A stretch of 9,618 nt of DNA from an uncultured Verrucomicrobiota bacterium (GTDB lineage: Bacteria > Verrucomicrobiota > Verrucomicrobiia > Chthoniobacterales > SZAS-18), in the NCBI GenBank assembly GCA_937873255.1, contig CALMVM010000005.1, forward strand, positions 1-9,618. The letters run 5' to 3'. The position numbers were made by a program, and so were the translations under genes. This document shows, one piece after another, positions 1 through 6,046 of this stretch; position 1 is the stretch's first letter, and the number at the start of each line of letters is the position of its first letter. Below the pieces are notes generated by a model. The model was not told where the DNA came from. It did no database searches and saw nothing but the letters and a program-made list of their open reading frames with translations.

Positions 1-1731
1 AGGCAACAGCAGGCGCGCGCCGTGGCCGGGGAGAAAGCCGCCGTCGCCGCGCGCGAACGCGCCGTCTCTGCCAAGAACGCCGCCGACGAGTTGATCCGCT
101 ACATGCAGTACGACCTGCGCGATACCCTGGGCAAGCTCGGCGCGCTCAACATGATGGACGGCATCAACACGCGCATCCGCCGCTATCACGAGGAGCACCC
201 GCCCGAAGACGGCGACCAGGCCGCCAAGGACACCGATGAACGCGAGCGTGGCGTGGCCTTGGGTCAGCAGGGCGACATCCTGTTTGCGCGCGGCCAGCTT
301 GCCGAAGCCCTCAAAAATTATCAGGCGGAGCTGGCCATCACCCGGCAGCTCGTTTCCCGTTACCCCGACAACGCGGATTTCCAGCGCGATCTGTCGATCT
401 GTTTCGGGCACGTTTCCCACGTGCAACGGGCGCAGGGCGATTTGCCGGGGGCACTCCAGAGTGATCAGGAAAGCCTGACGATCAACCGGAAACTCGCCGC
501 GCAGCTTCCCGATGACTCCGGCCGGCAATTCGACCTCTCCGTGACCCTCGACGAGACCGGCGACATCCAGAAGGCACGCGGAGATTTGCCCGCCGCGCTC
601 CAGAGTTATCTCGATAGCCTGAACATCCGGCAGAAACTCACCACCCGCGAGCCCGCCGAAATTCGTTGGTCGCACAGCGTTGCCACCAGTTTCTCGAAGG
701 TCGGCAATGCGTTGGAGGCCAAAGGCGACCTGCCCGGCGCGCTCCAGAACTATCAGGAGAGTCTCTTCATCAGCCAGCAACTCGCCGCGAAAGACCCGGC
801 CAACACCGATTGGCAGCGCGACCTGTCCGTCAGTCTCGACAAAGTCGGCAATCTACAACGTGCCCGCAACGACCTGCCCGCCGCGCTCAAGAATTACCGG
901 GAAAGCCTCGCCATCCGCCAGAAGCTCGCCAACCGCGACCCCGCCAACGCCGGCTGGCAAACCGCCCTGTCCATCCGCTTCGAGAAAGTCGGCAGCGTTC
1001 TCCAGGTGTCGGACGATCTGCCCGGCGCGCTCCAGAGCCATCGGGACGGACTGGTAATCCGCCGGAAGCTGGCGTCCCAGGACCCTTCGAACGCCGACTG
1101 GCAGCGTGACCTGTCGCTAAGTCTCAGCAACGTCGGCGCAGTACAGCAGGTCCAGGGCGATCTGCCCGGCGCGCTCGCCAGTTATCAGGAAGGCCGGGCG
1201 ATCTTCGAGCGGCTCGCCGCCCAGGACCCGGCCAACGCGGATTGGCAGCGCGACCTGTCGGTGATCCTCGTCAAACTCGGGCTGGCGCAAAAAGCCAACG
1301 GCGACGTGCCTGCAGCGCTCGATAGCTATCAGCGCAGTCTGACGATCATCCAAAAGCTCGCCGACCTCAACCCGACCAACGTCGGCTGGCAGGTGGGCGT
1401 GGCCTACGGCGAGCGCGACCTCGGAGATGCGCTGATGAGTCAGGAGCGGAAGCAGGAAGCGCGCGTTCATTTCGAGCACTACCTTCAGATCGTGGACCAG
1501 GTGACCGCCGATCATCACGGTAACTACACGATTTCCTCCCAGCGCGCTTATGCCCGTTGGTGTCTCGCGGATTGCCCCGACGTGAAGACACCCGCCGGCC
1601 GCGAGGAATCGCGCCGGTGGCTTCTGGAAGCGATGGCCCTCCTGCACGACCTGGAAAAATCCGCCGGCCTCCGGTCGGGGCAGACCAAGTGGCTGCACGA
1701 CATGGAGGTCGATCTGAAAAAACTCGATTGA
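1..1731 (+). CDS. TPR-repeat protein, C-terminal part (5' end outside window)
   Basis: The frame is open from base 1 to a TGA at 1729-1731 (576 residues visible). A GTG at 22 is available, but the residues before it (RQQQARA) continue the same Ala/Arg/Glu-rich helix, so the gene very probably starts upstream. Order, numbering from base 1: a charged coiled-coil-like helix (about 1-30); a conserved linker with LIRYMQYDLRDTLGKLG (31-47) and MMDGIN (51-56); eight 48-residue TPR-like units (97-480) built on GDLPGALxxYxESL and DPANxxWQRDLSVSL; a degenerate ninth unit; and a C-terminal tail ending in KKLD. The linker plus this repeat type is known to me from the C-termini of multidomain bacterial proteins carrying kinase, STAND/NB-ARC, WD40 or TIR-like modules. 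Which module is present here cannot be seen. The repeats presumably bind partner proteins. The gene converges on the next one with 26 bases between the stops and no clear terminator. Confidence 0.85.
   Translation, partial: RQQQARAVAGEKAAVAARERAVSAKNAADELIRYMQYDLRDTLGKLGALNMMDGINTRIRRYHEEHPPEDGDQAAKDTDERERGVALGQQGDILFARGQLAEALKNYQAELAITRQLVSRYPDNADFQRDLSICFGHVSHVQRAQGDLPGALQSDQESLTINRKLAAQLPDDSGRQFDLSVTLDETGDIQKARGDLPAALQSYLDSLNIRQKLTTREPAEIRWSHSVATSFSKVGNALEAKGDLPGALQNYQESLFISQQLAAKDPANTDWQRDLSVSLDKVGNLQRARNDLPAALKNYRESLAIRQKLANRDPANAGWQTALSIRFEKVGSVLQVSDDLPGALQSHRDGLVIRRKLASQDPSNADWQRDLSLSLSNVGAVQQVQGDLPGALASYQEGRAIFERLAAQDPANADWQRDLSVILVKLGLAQKANGDVPAALDSYQRSLTIIQKLADLNPTNVGWQVGVAYGERDLGDALMSQERKQEARVHFEHYLQIVDQVTADHHGNYTISSQRAYARWCLADCPDVKTPAGREESRRWLLEAMALLHDLEKSAGLRSGQTKWLHDMEVDLKKLD
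289..1440 (+). repeat. Eight tandem 144-bp units encoding 48-residue TPR-like repeats
   Basis: The repeat is visible in both protein and DNA. The units begin at 289, 433, 577, 721, 865, 1009, 1153 and 1297, each at a codon pair such as RG, QG, KG or NG preceding DLP. An identical 20-base word lies at 808-827 and 1240-1259, exactly three periods (432 bases) apart, so the copies are in register with no indels. Unit 9 (from 1441) has lost the consensus. The divergence between copies, including a poorly matching third unit with IRWSHSVATSF, indicates an old expansion rather than a recent duplication. Confidence 0.85.
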
Positions 1732-1757
1732 GTCGGCTCGCCGCTTCTGCCGCTCGG

Positions 1758-2627
1758 TCAGGTCGTCGTCGTCCGCTGGAGGGTGTATGTCAGCGCGACG
1801 AGCGAGCGAGCGGAGTTCGGCCGGGTGTTGGCGTACATCGGCAGGTCGGGGATCGTCAGTTGCAAATACGGCCGGCCCGTCAGCCAGAGCCACTCCTTGC
1901 TGCCGTCGGCGCGCAGCTTGAAACCGCGCGTGGCGTTGAAGGGACGGAAAATATCCACACTCACAAACGCCGGGATCACCCGCCCGCTGCTCGAATCCGC
2001 GAACCGGCAGCCGAACCCGAGCGCCTCGGCGGCGAGGTCGGTTTCGACCGACGCCAATGCCAGCCAATGCGCGGACAGGTTGGCCCACGGCTCCTTTGAC
2101 GACGACGGATCGGCCGCGAACGAGCGGATTTCCACGATGGCGGGGAGCCCATGTGCGAGAGATGCCCGCAGCAATCCGTGGACGCGCCGGATGTGCGCCG
2201 TGCCCGTTTCCTCGCCCGCGCGGTCGAGCCATTGACCGCGCACACCGGCGAGTGCGTTGTCACGCAGGAAGTCGTTCGCCACGTAAACGAGATCGTCGTT
2301 GGCGATCCCTTGCGCCGGCTCGAACCGCGCCCGTTTGCTGCCGTAGGTCTCGGAGGGTTTCGTGCCGTAGCGCGCGACGAGCGCATCGACGCGCGCGTCG
2401 GCCGTGCCGTTCGCCAGCGCGCCGAACGCCTTCCGACCGGCGGCGTCTCCGCGCAGGAGGGCATTGCCAATCGCGCACGGGCCGCAACTGCCCTCGCCAT
2501 TCCTTTGCCGCAACACCTCCTGCGTCCCCCCGCCCTCCCCGTTTGCCGCGCGGCCGGTCAGCGCGCCCGCTCCGGAAAGCCCGAGCAGGGCGAGAAATGC
2601 GCGCCGGGAAAAAGGATTTTGAGGCAT
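1758..2627 (-). CDS. Tat-exported papain-fold (C39-like) cysteine peptidase-like protein
   Basis: This gene encodes 289 residues from ATG at 2627. An in-frame GTG at 2753 would add 42 residues unlike any signal peptide, so the inner ATG is chosen. The N-terminus is a classic twin-arginine signal: SRRAFLAL at residues 7-14, a hydrophobic stretch to about residue 23, and a small-residue region near 26-29 that could be cleaved. The mature part contains GEGSCGPCAIGNALL (45-58) and, far downstream, LSAHWLAL (184-191). A Cys in a CGPxA-type helix paired with a later His-Trp strand is how C39 and related papain-like peptidases are built, so C48 (or C51) and H187 are the candidate catalytic pair; D225 could be a third residue. 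The role is inferred: an exported protease or a fold relative acting in the periplasm. No substrate or ABC exporter gene is adjacent. It is divergent from rpsA, with no evident Shine-Dalgarno sequence and no clear promoter of its own. Confidence 0.75.
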   Translation of the reverse strand: MPQNPFSRRAFLALLGLSGAGALTGRAANGEGGGTQEVLRQRNGEGSCGPCAIGNALLRGDAAGRKAFGALANGTADARVDALVARYGTKPSETYGSKRARFEPAQGIANDDLVYVANDFLRDNALAGVRGQWLDRAGEETGTAHIRRVHGLLRASLAHGLPAIVEIRSFAADPSSSKEPWANLSAHWLALASVETDLAAEALGFGCRFADSSSGRVIPAFVSVDIFRPFNATRGFKLRADGSKEWLWLTGRPYLQLTIPDLPMYANTRPNSARSLVALTYTLQRTTTT

Positions 2628-2650
2628 GACGAGAAAAATGAAGACCACGC

Positions 2651-2673
2651 GGCAAGGCGCTTGCCAAGGGCAA
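2651..2673. repeat. Two overlapping inverted repeats sharing one half-site
   Basis: Three alternating half-sites occur: GGCAAG at 2651-2656, CTTGCC at 2660-2665 and GGCAA at 2669-2673. The first and second pair perfectly around a 3-base loop. The second also pairs with the third around a 3-base loop, so only one hairpin can form at a time. The element covers the -35 box of the proposed rpsA promoter and lies 24 bases upstream of the divergent peptidase-like gene. It could be a repressor operator with two overlapping dyads or a mutually exclusive hairpin in the minus-strand leader. Which is unknown. Confidence 0.6.
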
Positions 2674-2688
2674 TTTTCAGGATATGCT
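2661..2688 (+). promoter_or_regulatory. Candidate housekeeping promoter for rpsA
   Basis: TTGCCA (2661-2666) and TATGCT (2683-2688) are separated by 16 bases. They match five of six and four of six positions of the sigma-70-type consensus. Transcription would start near 2695 and give a leader of about 130 bases before rpsA. The -35 box overlaps the inverted repeats at 2651-2673. This is a sequence match only. Confidence 0.35.
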
Positions 2689-2822
2689 CTCCGTTCCTCG
2701 CGTCCCGGCCACGACGGCCGTTGCGCGTTCGTCAACCACCACACCAACCCCAAACCGTCCGGGCGTCCGCGCCGGCCATCGCCGCCGCTTCCCGCCCACG
2801 ACGTTTCTTCCGATCCGACCCA

Positions 2823-4523
2823 ATGCCCGCGTCAGCCATGTCCGCCATGCAGGACCTCATCAACAAGTCCGTGAAGGACTTCCGTGAGGGGACCATCATC
2901 AAAGGCCACGTCCTCGAAGTTCGCCCGCGCGAAATCCTCGTGGACATCGGCTACAAGTCCGAGGGGATCATCCCCGTCGGCGAGTTCGACGACCTCGACC
3001 ACATCGACGTGGGCGACGAGATCGACGTGCTGCTCGAACGCCTCGAAAACGACGAGGGCATGGTCATCCTCTCGCGCGAGAAGGCCCTGCATCGCCAGAA
3101 CTGGGAGAAGATCGTCAGCGTGTTCCACGGCGACGGCCTCATCAAGGGCAAGGTCAAGAGCGTGGTCAAGGGCGGCCTGATGGTCAACATCGGCGTCGAG
3201 GCGTTCCTGCCCGGCAGCCAGATCGACATCACCCCGCCGAAGGACCTTAACGGCTTCGTGGGCAACACGTACGATTTCAAGATCGTCAAGATCAACGACG
3301 ACCGCAAGAACGTCGTCCTCTCGCGCCGCGAACTCATCGAGGCCGAGCGCAACGCCAAGCGCCAGCAGTTCCTCGAAGGCGTCAAGATCGGCGACGTGGT
3401 GGACGGCACGGTCAAGAACTTGACCGACTTCGGCGCGTTCATCGACCTGACGGGCATCGACGGTCTGCTGCACATCACCGACATGACTTGGGGCCGCCTG
3501 AGCCATCCGAGCGAGATGCTCAAGACGGGCCAGCCGGTCACCGTCAAGGTGCTCGACATCAATAAGGAGAAGGAGCGCGTCTCCCTCGGCCTCAAGCAGC
3601 TCCAGAGCAACCCGTGGGACAAGATCGAAGAGCGGTTCCCCATCGGCAAGCGCGTCAAGGGCAAGATCACGAGCCTCGTGCCTTACGGCGCGTTCGTGGA
3701 GTTGGAAGAAGGCGTCGAAGGGCTCATCCACGTTTCCGAACTTTCGTGGACCAAGCGCATCGTGCGTCCGGCGGACGTGCTCAGCGTCGGCCAGGAGGTC
3801 GAGGCGGCCGTGTTGGGCGTCAACAAGGACGAGCAGAAGATTTCGCTCGGCCTGCGCCAGTTGGAAGGCAATCCGTGGGACGAGATCGAGAAGAAGTACC
3901 CGCCGGGCACCGTCGTGAAGGGCCAGGTTCGCAACATGACCGCCTATGGCGCGTTCGTAGAGATCGAGGAAGGTATCGACGGCATGATCCACGTGTCCGA
4001 CATGAGCTGGACGCGCAAGATCAACCAGCCCAGCGAAATGCTCAAGAAGGGCGACGAGGTCGAGGCCGTGGTCATCGACATCGACAAGCAGAACCAGCGC
4101 ATCTCCCTCGGCATTAAGCAACTCGACGGCGATCCGTGGAAGGACATCGACACGAAGTACAAAATCGGCGATCTGGTCACGGGCAAGGTCACGAAGCTGG
4201 CGAGTTTCGGCGCGTTCGTGCAGCTCAAGGACGACATCGATGGGTTGGTGCACATCTCGCAGTTGAGCGAGGACCATGTGTCGAAGGTCAAGGACGTGCT
4301 GAAGGTCGGCCAGGAGGTCGAGGCGCGCGTGATCAAGGTCGACAAGGCCGAGCGCCGCATCGGTCTGTCGGTCAAGGCCGCCAACTACAGCGAGGAAGAC
4401 CTCAAGCGCGAGAGCGAGGCGTTCGACAACCTGCGTCCGGGCGAGGACATGGTTGGTTTGGAACAGGCGTTCCAAGCCGCGCAGGAAGAGTATCGCCCCG
4501 GCGATTCGTCGAAGAAGAAGTAA
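2823..4523 (+). CDS. rpsA: 30S ribosomal protein S1
   Basis: S1 binds mRNA on the small ribosomal subunit and helps load messages with weak or absent Shine-Dalgarno sequences. The product has 566 residues from ATG 2823 and the usual six S1 RNA-binding domains at about 22-86, 104-168, 189-258, 274-345, 361-432 and 448-517. Domains 3-6 each carry the typical FGAF or YGAF turn and a LIHVS or LHITD strand, and NPWD or DPWK linkers separate domains 3 to 6. A charged tail (518-566) ends in KKK. Domains 1 and 2 are divergent, as is normal for the ribosome-binding half of S1. Three in-frame ATGs (2823, 2838, 2847) could start the protein, and none has a Shine-Dalgarno sequence, so the exact start is uncertain by up to eight residues. 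The frame is open far upstream of 2823, but that part is antisense to the peptidase-like gene and shows no S1 similarity. A strong terminator follows, so rpsA looks monocistronic. Confidence 0.97.
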   Translation: MPASAMSAMQDLINKSVKDFREGTIIKGHVLEVRPREILVDIGYKSEGIIPVGEFDDLDHIDVGDEIDVLLERLENDEGMVILSREKALHRQNWEKIVSVFHGDGLIKGKVKSVVKGGLMVNIGVEAFLPGSQIDITPPKDLNGFVGNTYDFKIVKINDDRKNVVLSRRELIEAERNAKRQQFLEGVKIGDVVDGTVKNLTDFGAFIDLTGIDGLLHITDMTWGRLSHPSEMLKTGQPVTVKVLDINKEKERVSLGLKQLQSNPWDKIEERFPIGKRVKGKITSLVPYGAFVELEEGVEGLIHVSELSWTKRIVRPADVLSVGQEVEAAVLGVNKDEQKISLGLRQLEGNPWDEIEKKYPPGTVVKGQVRNMTAYGAFVEIEEGIDGMIHVSDMSWTRKINQPSEMLKKGDEVEAVVIDIDKQNQRISLGIKQLDGDPWKDIDTKYKIGDLVTGKVTKLASFGAFVQLKDDIDGLVHISQLSEDHVSKVKDVLKVGQEVEARVIKVDKAERRIGLSVKAANYSEEDLKRESEAFDNLRPGEDMVGLEQAFQAAQEEYRPGDSSKKK

Positions 4524-4552
4524 TCCTTTTTTCTTTCGACAAGAGGACTTGG

Positions 4553-4590
4553 AAAACCGGCAGGCCGCAAGGCTTGCCGGTTTTTGTTTT
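4553..4590 (+). terminator. Intrinsic terminator of rpsA
   Basis: A 14-base-pair stem (4553-4566 with 4571-4584) contains one G-U pair and is closed by a GCAA tetraloop (4567-4570, GNRA type). A T-rich run to 4590 follows. It lies 29 bases after the rpsA stop. On the other strand the stem also ends in a short T run, so it may act against minus-strand transcription as well. Confidence 0.92.
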
Positions 4591-4645
4591 AGCCGCGACG
4601 ATCCTAATGAGCTATCTCTGCCTTCGCTAAATAAACTTCGAACTC

Positions 4646-4678
4646 CCGACGATCCCATTTTTCACTCGGGAACGTCGG
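4646..4678 (-). terminator. Possible terminator of the nucleotidyltransferase unit
   Basis: CCGACG (4646-4651) pairs with CGTCGG (4673-4678) and TCCC (4653-4656) with GGGA (4668-4671), separated by one A-A mismatch and an 11-base loop. On the minus strand the stem is followed by a mixed stretch containing GTTTATTT, a weak T tract. The stop codon of the 66-residue ORF falls inside the loop. The stem is clear, but the terminator function is only a guess. Confidence 0.35.
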
Positions 4679-4862
4679 TGTCCGAAAAGTCGTGTTTCGT
4701 TCGTGTGTCTGCATTGCTGGGTTCGACCTGGCGTGACACGATAGGAGGGCTTGCACGCTTCGCCCGACCCAAACTCAGGCAAAGGTTGCGCAACTCCGTG
4801 ACGATTCGCAGACGACGGGTAATCTCCGCACTTGATGGCGGCGAAACGGCTTCGTTTTTCAT
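4662..4862 (-). CDS. 66-residue protein translationally coupled to the nucleotidyltransferase gene
   Basis: The start ATG (4862-4860) overlaps the TGA of the upstream gene (4861-4859) as ATGA. GGAG lies 8 bases before the ATG, one of the few good ribosome-binding sites in the window. Both points argue for a real gene despite its size. Residues 11-35 (SAEITRRLRIVTELRNLCLSLGRAK) are predicted helical and alternate basic and leucine positions, which suits a small helical partner. From about residue 36 the sequence is Ser/Thr/Pro-rich and looks disordered, ending DTDVPE. I do not recognise a named family. By position it could be a partner or antitoxin-like modulator of the nucleotidyltransferase-fold protein. 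A longer minus-strand frame over the same bases (from 4884) has no start signal of comparable quality and lower protein-like character. Confidence 0.6.
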   Translation of the reverse strand: MKNEAVSPPSSAEITRRLRIVTELRNLCLSLGRAKRASPPIVSRQVEPSNADTRTKHDFSDTDVPE

Positions 4863-5305
4863 CGGAGTTTCTCCACGTCGGCAATGTCTTGCGCGCTGCC
4901 CCGTAGCATCTTCAACCGAACTAGACTCTCCCGATCCACTGTCCGCAACGCCGCTCCATCCCAGTCGAGGGTCTCCGTGGTGATTTCTTTTTCGATCTCC
5001 GCCGAAACGGAGAGCACGTCGAGCACCAGCACATCCTCATTTCCTGCCACGGCTTTCGACAGCCGTTTGATCCGAACCGATCCGCCAACAAATTGCATCG
5101 GCGCAGCCTCCAGCGTAAATCCCAACGCCCGCCCACACTGCAAAATTCGTTCTCCGCTACCTTTGAGCGCGAGCAGGTCGATGTCGAGCGTCGCACGTGG
5201 ATACCCATGCACCGCCAATGCCAATGCGCCACACAGGGCATACGGGATTTCCTCTGCATGAAGTTTGGCCGTGAGCGCCTGCAATTCCGTGTGGATGGAC
5301 AACAC
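4859..5305 (-). CDS. Nucleotidyltransferase-fold protein (MNT/AbiEii/DUF6036-like)
   Basis: This gene encodes 148 residues. The start is GTG at 5305 (TTG 5302 is an alternative), with AGGA 9 bases upstream. PYALCGALALAVHGYPRATLDIDLL (residues 21-45) is the hallmark of small stand-alone nucleotidyltransferases: a helix-turn equivalent to the GG/GS motif, then two acidic residues D41 and D43. D96 in VLDVL is a candidate third acidic residue. The C-terminal LVRLKMLRGSAQDIADVEKL (128-147) matches the family's usual L-K-L-x-G-R/S-x-Q-D-x-A-D-I ending. The first motif reads CGAL rather than the more common VGG, so the active site could be weakened. Relatives act as toxin-antitoxin enzymes or substrate-specific nucleotidyltransferases; the substrate cannot be told. 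It forms an operon with the downstream 66-residue ORF. The GC of this stretch is visibly lower than in rpsA (sampled 60-base rows range from about 50% to 65%, against about 67% in a sampled rpsA row), which would fit acquisition by transfer. Confidence 0.85.
   Translation of the reverse strand: MLSIHTELQALTAKLHAEEIPYALCGALALAVHGYPRATLDIDLLALKGSGERILQCGRALGFTLEAAPMQFVGGSVRIKRLSKAVAGNEDVLVLDVLSVSAEIEKEITTETLDWDGAALRTVDRESLVRLKMLRGSAQDIADVEKLR
4862..4874 (-). promoter_or_regulatory. Ribosome-binding site in a small hairpin at the ATGA overlap
   Basis: On the minus strand GGAG (4874-4871), AAA and CTCC (4867-4864) form a four-pair hairpin immediately before the ATG. Free mRNA would partly hide the Shine-Dalgarno sequence. 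A ribosome finishing the upstream gene would open it. This fits translational coupling of the two products. The hairpin is short, so the effect may be modest. Confidence 0.45.
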
Positions 5306-5327
5306 GACCTTTCATCCTGCGTCGAAC

Positions 5328-5355
5328 ATCCCGGAGGTGCAAGCCCATCCGGGAT
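5328..5355. repeat. Perfect 8-bp inverted repeat between divergent genes
   Basis: ATCCCGGA (5328-5335) and TCCGGGAT (5348-5355) flank a 12-base spacer. The element sits between the starts of the nucleotidyltransferase gene (5305, minus) and the DUF892 gene (5405, plus). It could be an operator serving one or both genes, a leader hairpin, or a remnant of a dispersed REP-like palindrome. No T run follows, so it is not an intrinsic terminator. Confidence 0.6.
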
Positions 5356-5404
5356 TTGGCGGGTTCAAGACCAAGTGGGCACGCAAATGCGATGCTTCTT
5401 TCAT

Positions 5405-5974
5405 ATGGAACTCGAAACCCTCAAAGACCTGTACATCCACGAACTCAAAGATTTATACAGCGCGGAAAAGCAGATCATCAAGGCGCTGCCCAAAATGGTG
5501 AAAGCCGCCAAGAACGCGCAACTCGCGGCGGGTTTCAAAATGCACTTGGAACAAACCAAGGTGCAGGCCGAACGCCTCGAAAAACTCCTCGCCAGCCACG
5601 GCGAATCCACGCGCGGACCGAAGTGCCAGGGCATGGAAGGCGTCCTCAAGGAAGGCGACGAAATGTTGGAAGAGGATGCTACCGACGAGGTGCGCGATGC
5701 CGGCTTGATCGCGGCGGCGCAACGCGTCGAGCATTACGAGATGGCCGGCTACGGCTGCGCGCGGACCTACGCGGTGGAACTCGGCGACAAGGCGGGCGCG
5801 CAGGTGCTCGCGACCACATTGCGCGAAGAGTCGGAGACTGACAAAAAGCTGACCAAAATCGCCAAATCCGTGGTCAACCTGAAGGCCAAGAAAGCCGTTG
5901 CCCCCAAAGAGGACAGCCCGGTCGAAGAGGTCGGCAAGGCGATCAAGAAAGTCGTGAAGAAAATCACCGGCTGA
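5405..5974 (+). CDS. DUF892/YciE-family ferritin-like stress protein
   Basis: The product has 189 residues from ATG 5405, chosen because MELETLKDLYIHELKDLYSAEKQ is the standard family beginning; the upstream in-frame sequence lacks similarity. Family landmarks in order: EKQIIKALPKM (21-31), MHLEQTKVQAERLEKLL (46-62), KCQGMEGVLKEGDE (73-86), QRVEHYEMAGYG (106-117) and EESETDKKL (141-149). The family folds as a four-helix ferritin-like bundle. E49, E109, H110, E112 and E141/E144 are candidate metal ligands. The tail after 160 is rich in Lys and Val and probably lies outside the bundle. In enterobacteria YciE-type proteins are induced by osmotic or stationary-phase stress, but the biochemical role is unsettled. 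No clear Shine-Dalgarno sequence or promoter is seen. A GC-rich hairpin overlaps the stop but lacks a T run. Confidence 0.93.
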   Translation: MELETLKDLYIHELKDLYSAEKQIIKALPKMVKAAKNAQLAAGFKMHLEQTKVQAERLEKLLASHGESTRGPKCQGMEGVLKEGDEMLEEDATDEVRDAGLIAAAQRVEHYEMAGYGCARTYAVELGDKAGAQVLATTLREESETDKKLTKIAKSVVNLKAKKAVAPKEDSPVEEVGKAIKKVVKKITG

Positions 5975-6046
5975 CCCCGGTGCGGGTGACGCGAAACGCA
6001 TTGAACCCGGCAGCGGCGTGGCGGTAGCATCGGCCTTGCACCGTCC

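Noticed and set aside
1117..2232. 371-codon minus-strand frame across the TPR gene end and the peptidase-like gene
   Set aside because: It overlaps two better-supported genes, has Arg/His/Gly-biased composition, and shows no start signal.
2706..2720. CGGCC-N5-GGCCG hairpin in the rpsA leader as an S1 autoregulation element
   Set aside because: Only five pairs in GC-rich DNA, where such stems arise by chance. Nothing else supports a regulatory role.
2151..2822. N-terminal extension of rpsA by 224 codons
   Set aside because: The frame is open but antisense to the peptidase-like gene and has no S1 character. The S1 protein is complete from 2823.
2832..4658. 608-codon open frame on the minus strand opposite rpsA
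   Set aside because: Antisense shadow of a GC-rich gene. The product is a monotonous Leu/Asp/His/Val-rich string with no domain, while the plus strand encodes unmistakable S1 repeats.
4884..5261. 125-codon plus-strand frame over the nucleotidyltransferase gene
   Set aside because: Ser/Thr/Arg-rich shadow. The minus-strand frame has the family motifs and the ATGA-linked neighbour.
5965..5982. CACCGG-N6-CCGGTG hairpin at the DUF892 stop codon as a terminator
   Set aside because: The stem is perfect but short, and no T run follows. At most it is a pause or rho-dependent site.
6000..6046. Sigma-54 promoter before the glycosyltransferase gene
   Set aside because: TGGC and TTGCA are both present but not with GG and GC 10 bases apart, so the -24/-12 geometry fails.
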